This document shows, piece by piece, positions 1 to 6,947 of a DNA stretch of 18,778 nucleotides. The DNA is taken from contig JAKBCM010000007.1 in the NCBI GenBank assembly GCA_021807845.1, positions 1-18,778 on the forward strand, given 5' to 3'. How positions within the stretch are numbered: the stretch's first letter is position 1; each line of letters opens with the position of its first letter. Below the pieces are notes generated by a model that was given only the letters and a program-made list of their open reading frames with translations, was not told where the DNA came from and did no database searches. Position numbers and translations under genes: made by a program. Source of the DNA: Pseudomonadota bacterium (lineage in GTDB: Bacteria > Pseudomonadota > Gammaproteobacteria > Legionellales > Legionellaceae).

Positions 1-105
1 ATTTTGCGTCAAGATAAAACATCAAAGAAAAGTGTAAAAGCTCGACGCTATAAGTGCGCAGTAGATCCTAAATATGCAAACAAAGTGCTGGATGGCATTT
101 TTTAG
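1..105 (+). pseudogene. C-terminal fragment of an interrupted upstream reading frame
   Basis: The frame is open from the first base and encodes 34 residues, with a basic stretch (KARRYK) and the ending DPKYANKVLDGIF, then a TAG at 103-105. I do not recognise the protein. It lies in exactly the same frame as the nitrilase gene that starts at 172. The codons between the TAG and that ATG still read like GNAT-domain sequence (FALAKEWDRVKSAEKYV). So this is either the tail of an unrelated gene or the N-terminal part of a GNAT-nitrilase fusion broken by a nonsense mutation or deletion. The gene begins outside the window, so the choice cannot be made here. Confidence 0.45.
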
Positions 106-171
106 ATCACACATGTTTTTGCCCTGGCCAAAGAGTGGGATCGGGTCAAAAGTGCAGAAAAATACGTTGAA

Positions 172-1263
172 ATGGTACAGATGGATTTGATACATGACCA
201 TACGCTCATTTTTCAATTACACAACAATTTTGAAATTATGGGGATTTTAAAAGATTATTTTCCAGATGATAAAGACTCAAAAGGGTATGCGAGCCATCTC
301 ATTTGGCACAATCCAGAAGTTCTATCTGAACAAGTCGTTCCAGTGTCTACTGTCCATAGACGCAAATACCATCATCGTGATCCTGATCATGCTCGGGTTG
401 CATCTGTGCAATATAAACTCAGGCAAATCAATTCATTTGAAGAGTTTGAGACCCAAATAGAATACTTTATTCGTGTGGTTGCCGAATATAATACTGATTT
501 TCTCCTTTTTCCTGAATCTTTTACCATGCAGTTGTTATCTATCCATAAAAAACCTTTACCTCCTGAAGAAGCCATTGCTGAACTTGCGACTTATACCGAA
601 AGGTATCAAGAAATGATGGTTAAATTTGCCATGCAATACAACATCAATATCATCGGCGGATCGACAGCAACCAAGCAGGGGGACGAAATACAAAATGTGT
701 CTTATGTATTTTTGCGCGATGGTTCCGTCTATGCTCAGGGAAAAATTCATCCGACACCAGATGAACGCCAAGTTTGGCATATGAAGGGGGCTTCTCGCGT
801 TGATAAAATTATGACTGATTGTGGGCCAATTGGGGTATTGATTTGTTATGACAGCGAGTTTCCTGAGTTGTCACGTCATCTGATTGAACAAGGCATCTAT
901 ATTCTTTTTATCCCTTTTTGCACGGACCAACGTACGGGTTATTTAAGAGTGCGGTATTGTGCACAAGCAAGAGCTGTGGAAAATCAGTGTTATGTTGTGA
1001 TTGCGGGCAATGTAGGCAATTTACCAGGAGTGAAAAATATGAATGTGCAATATGCACAGAGCTGTATTTTAACCCCTTGCGATTTTCCTTTTGCTCGGGA
1101 TGGTATTGCTGCAGATACAACCCCTAATGTCGAAACCATCGCAGTTGCAGACTTAAACATCAGAACATTGATTGCAGCGCGTAATACAGGCTCTGTTATC
1201 AACCTTAAAGACAGACGAAAAGATCTGTATTCTCTCAAGTGGCATGATCCAGATATAACATAA
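172..1263 (+). CDS. Carbon-nitrogen hydrolase (nitrilase superfamily) with a truncated N-terminal GNAT remnant
   Basis: A 363-residue protein whose residues from about 76 form a complete nitrilase-superfamily amidohydrolase domain. These enzymes hydrolyse amide or nitrile C-N bonds in the cytoplasm; the substrate here is unknown. The catalytic triad is visible as Glu115 (LLFPESF), Lys191 (QGKIHPTPDE) and Cys225 (GVLICYDSEFPE). The C-terminal motifs RYCAQARAVENQ and DFPFARDG closely resemble the YhcX type of Bacillus, which is a GNAT acetyltransferase fused to a nitrilase of about 510 residues. Residues 1-50 (LIFQLHNNFE, YFPDDKDSKGYA) match the end of that GNAT domain, and the match continues upstream of the ATG until the TAG at 103. 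No clear ribosome-binding site precedes 172 or the alternative ATG at 181. The gene is therefore a 5'-truncated fusion: the nitrilase half looks intact and may be functional, but acetyl-CoA binding is lost. Confidence 0.85.
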   Translation: MVQMDLIHDHTLIFQLHNNFEIMGILKDYFPDDKDSKGYASHLIWHNPEVLSEQVVPVSTVHRRKYHHRDPDHARVASVQYKLRQINSFEEFETQIEYFIRVVAEYNTDFLLFPESFTMQLLSIHKKPLPPEEAIAELATYTERYQEMMVKFAMQYNINIIGGSTATKQGDEIQNVSYVFLRDGSVYAQGKIHPTPDERQVWHMKGASRVDKIMTDCGPIGVLICYDSEFPELSRHLIEQGIYILFIPFCTDQRTGYLRVRYCAQARAVENQCYVVIAGNVGNLPGVKNMNVQYAQSCILTPCDFPFARDGIAADTTPNVETIAVADLNIRTLIAARNTGSVINLKDRRKDLYSLKWHDPDIT

Positions 1264-1336
1264 ATCCAGATTTGGGGGGGGCCTAATAAAATCTTAATAA
1301 TGCTCCAATATAATCCACAGAATTCTTAATCACAAT

Positions 1337-1492
1337 ATGATGACAATGCCTTCCATGAATATTCTGGTGAGTTCATGTGACTATGATGGTTGTATCGGTC
1401 ACACTCATTATGTACAAACCCCAAAAGAGAGCAGGGATGTTATAATACAAAACCCTGGTTTTATCAAACATTATCAAGTTCAAGCCGAGTGA
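1337..1492 (+). pseudogene. Possible remnant of a HAD-like phosphatase N-terminus
   Basis: A 51-codon open frame from an ATG cluster. Residues 8-20 read NILVSSCDYDGCI, which resembles the first HAD motif (a beta strand followed by DxDG and a small residue) at the position where a HAD protein would carry it. The frame stops at 1490 after about 30 further residues, far too short for a HAD fold. No good ribosome-binding site is seen. This may be a decayed gene start or chance similarity. Confidence 0.25.
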
Positions 1493-1543
1493 AATGTTCA
1501 GAGAATCCTGGTGCCAACTATTGTGAGTAACAAGCCGATATGT

Positions 1544-1574
1544 AGCCCGGGTGGAGCAGAGCGTAACCCGGGTT
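1544..1574. repeat. Repetitive palindrome (CCCGGGT ... ACCCGGG)
   Basis: CCCGGGT at 1546-1552 pairs perfectly with ACCCGGG at 1566-1572 around a 13-base loop, and A1544 pairs with T1574. The pattern TAGCCCGGGT..GCGTAACCCGGG is of the kind scattered as extragenic palindromes in many gammaproteobacteria. It sits just 3' of the GH45-like gene, so it would be transcribed as a hairpin after that stop. No T-tract follows on either strand, so a classical terminator role is not supported. Confidence 0.55.
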
Positions 1575-1590
1575 TTGGACCGAGGTCAAT

Positions 1591-3108
1591 TTAGCTCGTA
1601 CAGCTGACTAATTCTCCATTGTTACACAGGCACCAACTAGGTGAGTTTCCACAGCTAAAGCAAATCTGCTCGGATTGGTCGCAATATGCTCCGCCACTTG
1701 ACTGGCCCTTGTTCCAGCTGCAAAAACCTCCGGCATAGGTTGGATTTTGCGTACAATAGTTAGTGCTTGGGGGAGGTTGTCCTGTTAACAAAGGCGTAGT
1801 CAAACTGGCTGAAATAGAAGCCTGATAATTGGGTACACTCTGCGTTACATTATTGCAATATCCAGAAGAAGGGGTTTTGCAATCTTGCATTTGAGTGGTG
1901 GTGACCCCAGCTATGGTACTGGCTGTAAAATAACTTGCTTGAAACGTTTTGATGTCATAAATTTGTTTATCACCTATGGTCGTGATGTCGCTTGGAAGTT
2001 CAACGCCTGTGATCTGAGTCAGGGTTTTGGGACAGGTCACTGGAACGACAGATAACTGACTCCAATTTGCAGTATTAAATCCCGTGACTGCGCTAGAAGC
2101 AAAAGTACAGGCATTCATCAATGTTTCTTTAGCAGGATGAGCCACACCATTGTAGGTGACTGAATATTTCGAATTGATTGTGGAATAGTTGTTAAAGTAT
2201 GCGTCACATGATGCAGCATTTTCTATGTTGTTTTGCCAATTAACTGTCGTGTCTGTTCCCCAAAATTGACCGCAGGGAGCTGGAAATGCACCTGATCCTC
2301 CTCCTGCCATGTAGATGTCAAATGAGTTGGGATTTGCTCCAATGTTTACAGATTGAAATATCATATAAGGATATGACGTTTTAGTGTTAAATTTAATGGC
2401 AAAACAATAACCATTTAACTCGTTACATCCGGTTGAGCAGCCGGTCATTCCGAGTTGATCACCAATGGCCGCAGTCCCCACAGCGTAAACAACATTATTC
2501 GGGGTAAATAAGTTAGAGATAGAGCCGTTAGCAGTATCCATTGCTACGGCTTCTATCATTGCCCATGAGCCTAGCATTGTTTCTGGTGTTGCATAATAAT
2601 CTGTGTCCACACAGACATTGCCTTGAGGCGCTGATCCGTAAGGAAAAGCGGTATCCGTGGTGTTTAAAGAGAGCTGTTTTAAACTTAAGACATCTGACTG
2701 ACTGGGTTTTGAGCATAAAAAAGGATCCGGTGCATTATTTGATCCGTTGGTTTTGCAAACTTGTGGTCCATCTGGAATCCCGTTGGTAGATAAAATGTGA
2801 CGGTCGATGGTTAATGACAGGATACAATGTGATTTTGACGGCAAATAAAATGGACTCGGACAATATCCATTGCCCGTGTTTTGTGTGACGCCATTGGTTG
2901 GGACCAATACCAGCGTGCGATTTATCTTAGTCATATTGGTGACCTGATATTGCACGGTTGCATATCCATAAGAGGGTAAGTGTAATGCGGTTGGCGTGAG
3001 CGGTGTAAACGCAAACTTAGGCTGTGTTTCGGCATGAATTGAGGTAATTCCTGCTAAAAAAACAGCAACACATGAAGCTGAAGATATGTGCTTTCTTGTT
3101 CTAATCAT
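1591..3108 (-). CDS. Secreted GH45-like (double-psi beta-barrel) protein with N-terminal Ig-like domain and Cys-rich tail
   Basis: A 505-residue exported protein. The ATG at 3108 is preferred because AAGG lies 8 bases upstream; a GTG at 3117 would overlap that site. Residues 1-26 are a signal peptide (basic RTRKH, hydrophobic core, IHA before the cut). Residues about 30-110 form an Ig-like module with paired cysteines. Residues about 160-365 match the glycoside hydrolase 45 pattern: CNELNGYCFAIKF, then YMIFQSVNIGA, then FDIYMAGGGSGAF, a PCGQFWG segment, and VTCPKTLTQITG near the end. Asp264 of FDI aligns with the catalytic acid of Humicola Cel45A (Asp121). I could not find a convincing counterpart of its catalytic base (Asp10), so activity on beta-1,4-glucan is uncertain. 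Residues about 450-505 are a compact module with eight cysteines and several tryptophans, possibly a binding module. It is the last gene of a three-gene leftward cluster, 39 bases after the thaumatin-like gene. Confidence 0.8.
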   Translation of the reverse strand: MIRTRKHISSASCVAVFLAGITSIHAETQPKFAFTPLTPTALHLPSYGYATVQYQVTNMTKINRTLVLVPTNGVTQNTGNGYCPSPFYLPSKSHCILSLTIDRHILSTNGIPDGPQVCKTNGSNNAPDPFLCSKPSQSDVLSLKQLSLNTTDTAFPYGSAPQGNVCVDTDYYATPETMLGSWAMIEAVAMDTANGSISNLFTPNNVVYAVGTAAIGDQLGMTGCSTGCNELNGYCFAIKFNTKTSYPYMIFQSVNIGANPNSFDIYMAGGGSGAFPAPCGQFWGTDTTVNWQNNIENAASCDAYFNNYSTINSKYSVTYNGVAHPAKETLMNACTFASSAVTGFNTANWSQLSVVPVTCPKTLTQITGVELPSDITTIGDKQIYDIKTFQASYFTASTIAGVTTTQMQDCKTPSSGYCNNVTQSVPNYQASISASLTTPLLTGQPPPSTNYCTQNPTYAGGFCSWNKGQSSGGAYCDQSEQICFSCGNSPSWCLCNNGELVSCTS

Positions 3109-3147
3109 TGCCCCCACCTTAGGTTGATGTATGAGATGAAATACAAA

Positions 3148-5418
3148 TCAACGCCCATCAGTAATCCCAGCTGGTAAGCCTGAGTTTCCTTCACAGAAAG
3201 TAACTGTATAACCCACAGAATTAGAGCTGTTGGGTAGATTATTGGTGCAATTAAACAAACTCGTTGCATCATCAAATTGATAGGTGTAAACAGATGGGCA
3301 GGCCGTTTTCATCCATTGGATCGTTGATTGAACATTCCCTGTCCATTGAGGATCAGTTTGTGGTGTGGATTTGCCAGCAGGCGTACAACTTTGAGCTGAT
3401 GAGTTGGCACCTATTCCTAATGTCCACCAGTCTACACAACCACAACATTGTGAAATAGATAAAGCGGAATAATTTGGATAGCTTCCATAGCAACTATTAA
3501 AACGAGGTGAGGTATCGCCTGTAGGAACAGAACAAGCCATTAATTGTTTTAGCGTATATTGATCGCTTGGAAAGGGTGTTCCAAGTGCTTGATTACAATT
3601 AAAGTACGTGTTTGCTTTGGTGGCATTCTGTGCACATGCCTGATTGGCTGTCCAGTACCCCAAGAAGGCGCCACAGACTTGATCAAGATTATTATCTAAC
3701 CCACATTGTAACCCAGTTGTACAGGCAGGTAGGCCACTTCCACAGGTTGTACTCGACGTCTCGACCCAAAAATAGGTGTCTTGAGGGACAGCAGCAGTTT
3801 CCCAGTTACAGGCTCCAAAGCCATTTGTTGCCGTATAGCTACCAGGCGTACCACAGCTATAGTTATTGGCAGTGACATAAGGACCAGGAGCAAATTGGAT
3901 TGGAATATGAAATCCATTGATGGTTTCAACATCATAATCATCCGCAGAAGATATATTCATGGTAATTTCTGCTTGAGTCGCTGGAGGTAAAAACCCTTGT
4001 CCAGTCGCACAGGATGTAGTTCCCCCCTGATTACCACAATCTGCCTGACCGCAGGTTGTTCCATTACACAATGTGCTAGCAGAAATGGTACCACTCCATT
4101 GAACGTTTGGATCAGCCAAAGTTAAAGGGATAGTAATGGTATTGGAGCCATTAGGAGCTAACTGATGTGTGTCATTATCAGGGTCATAATTCTGCCAATA
4201 ACAGAGATGAGTGGTTTCATTACAAACGGTACCTTCAGGACAAGGCGTATCAGGGCAATTTGGTGAGGCCGCCAATGCTCCCCCATTTAAAGAAAACCAG
4301 ACGTCAAAAGAACAATGATTATTGAAAGTGATGACTCGGTTGGTGCTTATGGAGTGGACCACAGTAGTTGAGGTTGAAAGCGGTGTGCTTCCACCAGCAT
4401 AAAAAACGGTTGCAGTGACTGTAAAAGCTGTCGGTGTTGTTTCTGTTGGGGCAACAAAAGTCCCTTCAATTTGGCAAGCAGCGCCTGACGGTAATGAGGG
4501 GGAACCACTACAGCTATCTGAAGTTGATGTAAAAGTGGCGCCAGTTCCACCAGTGATGACTACTGAGTCGGAAGTAATGGTGACTGCTGTGGAATTATAA
4601 TTGGTAAACAAAAATTGTAATGTTTTGGAGTTTGAAGCCCCGCCAACCATTGTTGCAGGTAAATAATTGGGCGAGACCAAACTTCCTATAACGCCCGTCA
4701 CACTGGTGACAGTGGTACCTGTAGATACAGTGACAGGTGAACCTTCAGAGTAAGAAAGCGTTGCAGTCACGCTTTGAGTACTGGGTGTTGCTGATTGAGC
4801 TGTATAACTTCCTGACACCGTACAAGACTCTCCAGCATCCAAACTAGAGGCACAGGTGGTTGTAAAACTCGGGTTTTCAGATTGATTAGATTGAATGGTC
4901 ACACTTGTTGCTTGGGATGTGATTGTATTGGAAAATTTAAAGGTATAGTTTGCTGAACTACCCAGTTGCAATGTTTCAGGTAAGGATGTGATGACTGATC
5001 CTTGAACGAGACTTTGTGATTCAGATTTGACAGCAATGGTACTTACCGCAGGCAAAGTCACTTGATTGTTATCATAACCACTCATGGTCAATTGGAGTGT
5101 TTTGGCGCCTATTAATATGGGATCAAGTCTCACGATGACAGTACAACTGCTTTTTGCGTTTAAACGCTGACCTGTACAAGTATCTACGAAAGTAAATTCA
5201 TTAGCAGGACTTACGGATGATTGAATCACCAGAGGTTTTTTTAATTGAAAAGGGAGTTGATTGGTGAAAGTATAGGTCAATACCTGGCTATCTCCCTGAA
5301 GAATGGGGGTAGGGTAGGAGTGATCTAATTGCCAAGAAATTGGATTATTGGCAGAAAATGCCTGGAAAGAGACAAGTGTCAGTATCGTACGAAGATACAA
5401 TTTGGCTTGATCACGCAT
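3148..5418 (-). CDS. Secreted thaumatin-like protein with three N-terminal Ig-like domains
   Basis: A 756-residue exported protein. I chose the ATG at 5418, which has GGAG 9 bases upstream, over the TTG at 5439. Residues 1-23 are a signal peptide ending FSA. Three Ig-like beta-sandwich repeats follow at about 24-130, 135-240 and 243-352, each with a cysteine pair and Ser/Thr-rich strands. From about 360 to the end is a thaumatin-family domain: ITFNNHCSFDVWFSLNGG at the start, PATQAEITMN (Glu484), DYDVETINGF (Asp494, Asp496), and close to the end CPSVYTYQFDDATS with a final TVTFC. These are the conserved strands and part of the acidic cleft of plant thaumatin-like proteins, some of which bind or cleave beta-1,3-glucan. 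Two cysteine-rich insertions (about 388-406 and 559-595) enlarge the domain. More than 20 cysteines suggest periplasmic oxidation and an extracellular site. The role here is inferred. Confidence 0.85.
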   Translation of the reverse strand: MRDQAKLYLRTILTLVSFQAFSANNPISWQLDHSYPTPILQGDSQVLTYTFTNQLPFQLKKPLVIQSSVSPANEFTFVDTCTGQRLNAKSSCTVIVRLDPILIGAKTLQLTMSGYDNNQVTLPAVSTIAVKSESQSLVQGSVITSLPETLQLGSSANYTFKFSNTITSQATSVTIQSNQSENPSFTTTCASSLDAGESCTVSGSYTAQSATPSTQSVTATLSYSEGSPVTVSTGTTVTSVTGVIGSLVSPNYLPATMVGGASNSKTLQFLFTNYNSTAVTITSDSVVITGGTGATFTSTSDSCSGSPSLPSGAACQIEGTFVAPTETTPTAFTVTATVFYAGGSTPLSTSTTVVHSISTNRVITFNNHCSFDVWFSLNGGALAASPNCPDTPCPEGTVCNETTHLCYWQNYDPDNDTHQLAPNGSNTITIPLTLADPNVQWSGTISASTLCNGTTCGQADCGNQGGTTSCATGQGFLPPATQAEITMNISSADDYDVETINGFHIPIQFAPGPYVTANNYSCGTPGSYTATNGFGACNWETAAVPQDTYFWVETSSTTCGSGLPACTTGLQCGLDNNLDQVCGAFLGYWTANQACAQNATKANTYFNCNQALGTPFPSDQYTLKQLMACSVPTGDTSPRFNSCYGSYPNYSALSISQCCGCVDWWTLGIGANSSAQSCTPAGKSTPQTDPQWTGNVQSTIQWMKTACPSVYTYQFDDATSLFNCTNNLPNSSNSVGYTVTFCEGNSGLPAGITDGR

Positions 5419-5452
5419 TCGTTTTTTCTCCAATTTCAAGGAAGTTTTAGAC

Positions 5453-6679
5453 TTATTGATTCAAAAACAAATAATTAACACTTAGAATGGCGCTGTTGGA
5501 ATGATAATCGGTAGATTGTAAAGCACTCCCTGACCATTCACCGGTCCCTGCACCAGAATCAATATGACCTAATGATTGATATTCATAGCCCAAAGACAAA
5601 ATGAGCTTGGGATTCACCTGCCAATCCAGTCCTGCGCCAACACTCCCAGCAAATGCTGCTTGTGTATAATCACCAAAAGACGGGCTTATACGAGGAGTGA
5701 CATCATTCAGAGCAGTTTCTTGATAACCACTGGCATGGTTAAAAGTGACACCTACACCACCGTTAACGAAAGGTGAAAAAGCGCCAAATCGAACGAGATC
5801 TAATTTTCCAGTGAATAATAAGATGTCAGAAGAGAGATTCCATTTGTAATTGTAGTTGGTAAACTCAGGCAGAGAGTATTGTGTGATTTGTCCACCCACA
5901 TTCGAATTAAAGAAATGCTTATAGCGTAAACCCAAAGCATAGGCGGGGAAATAACGGCTTTCACGCTGCCACTGGTACCCACCATCTACACCTAAAAGGA
6001 GTGCGGCGTTTGTTCCCGTGGTAAAACTGTCTAAATCATTTGGTGAGGGAAACCCTGAGCCATTATTGACTGTTAAAGGGTTGTTGATAGTGGGTACTTG
6101 TACTCCCACATCACCAGCAATAAACCAATTTCCTTGTCTAAGCCAGGCATCCTTTGCAAGCATGTCTTGTACAAACATATGATATTTTGAGGCTGATTGT
6201 TTGATAGGCTGCTGATTTTGTGGAGTACTGCTGACATTTGGTGCGGATTTTTTTACATGAGTCACGTGCTCTCTTGGTTCAGCTCTTCTCGGGTGGTGAT
6301 GCACAGGTTGTTGTGCGTCACTTCTAGACTGTTTCACCTCAATATGGGAAGGGCCAGAATGCGAGCCCAACTGTTTTCCCGCTGCTTGCACTTCAGCTGC
6401 AGAATTGAAAGGCCCTACTCTTACCGTATAATATCCATTTCTAAGATGAGTGAGAATGGGAAGATGCGTTTTAGAACGCATGTCTCTTTCAAGCCGTTCA
6501 GCATTAGATTTCTGAGAAAAACTTCCCAGTTGGATATAAAATGAACCATGAGCTTTGGTTTGAAAATGGACCGCATTTGCAAGCCCATAAACTGTCTTTG
6601 AATGAGCAAAAGCATCTGGTTGCATTGCAAAAATAGACAAACCGACAATTACAACAGATTTATTGAAGTTCCTCTTCAT
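5453..6679 (-). CDS. Outer-membrane beta-barrel protein with N-terminal SPOR domain
   Basis: A 408-residue envelope protein. ATG 6679 has AAGGA 6 bases upstream. Residues 1-25 are a signal peptide ending AFA. Residues about 44-115 form a SPOR domain (SFYIQLGSFSQKSNAERL, GYYTVRVGPFNSAAEVQAAG); this family binds peptidoglycan lacking stem peptides. Residues 116-175 are a His-, Pro-, Lys- and Arg-rich linker. Residues about 183-408 look like an eight-stranded opacity or OmpA-type barrel with alternating aromatic strands (WFIAGDVGVQVP, AYALGLRYKHFF, FVNGGVGVTF, GLDWQVNPKLILSLGYEYQ) and a final SVNYLFLNQ. The combination suggests a barrel tethered to the cell wall. It is the first gene of the leftward cluster; its stop lies 34 bases before the thaumatin-like ATG, so the three genes are probably cotranscribed. 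The SPOR assignment is firm; what the barrel transports or binds is unknown. Confidence 0.85.
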   Translation of the reverse strand: MKRNFNKSVVIVGLSIFAMQPDAFAHSKTVYGLANAVHFQTKAHGSFYIQLGSFSQKSNAERLERDMRSKTHLPILTHLRNGYYTVRVGPFNSAAEVQAAGKQLGSHSGPSHIEVKQSRSDAQQPVHHHPRRAEPREHVTHVKKSAPNVSSTPQNQQPIKQSASKYHMFVQDMLAKDAWLRQGNWFIAGDVGVQVPTINNPLTVNNGSGFPSPNDLDSFTTGTNAALLLGVDGGYQWQRESRYFPAYALGLRYKHFFNSNVGGQITQYSLPEFTNYNYKWNLSSDILLFTGKLDLVRFGAFSPFVNGGVGVTFNHASGYQETALNDVTPRISPSFGDYTQAAFAGSVGAGLDWQVNPKLILSLGYEYQSLGHIDSGAGTGEWSGSALQSTDYHSNSAILSVNYLFLNQ

Positions 6680-6896
6680 CTATCGTCCTTAATAAAATAC
6701 TCCGTAACAGGCAGTTCGGTAAAAGTTGTTAATTCTGAGGGCAGATATCCTTCGGGTTACTACGATGTTTGAACAGTATCAAGCAAAATACCATTGTCGG
6801 AAAATATCTTCAATCTATTTTTTATATTCTTAAAAAGGAAAATAATACTCTGTTTATCAAGTTTATTGTTTGGGCTTTTTTTGTTGTGATATCAGA

Positions 6897-6923
6897 GCCT
6901 GTTGATCAATTTATTCAACAGGC
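6897..6923. terminator. Perfect 9-bp inverted repeat downstream of the effector-like gene
   Basis: GCCTGTTGA (6897-6905) and TCAACAGGC (6915-6923) form a 9-bp stem with a 9-base loop, 24 bases past the stop of the minus-strand gene ending at 6948. No U-run follows immediately on that strand (TCTGATATC comes next), so termination is plausible but not typical. The rest of 6680-6947 holds the leader of the SPOR gene and nothing else I can assign. Confidence 0.4.
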
Positions 6924-6947
6924 CCTTTGGATAAGTGAGACGAGGAA

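Larger units (their letters stand above)
1264..1590. other. Intergenic region between convergent genes
   Basis: About 330 bases between the nitrilase stop and the 3' end of the GH45-like gene. It holds a run of eight G at 1274-1281, a possible 51-codon gene remnant (1337-1492) and a CCCGGGT inverted repeat (1544-1574). No tRNA, clear promoter or T-tract terminator is visible. Confidence 0.6.

Noticed and set aside
1449..1462. AAAACC/GGTTTT inverted repeat as a hairpin terminator
   Set aside because: Only two bases remain for the loop and there is no T-run.
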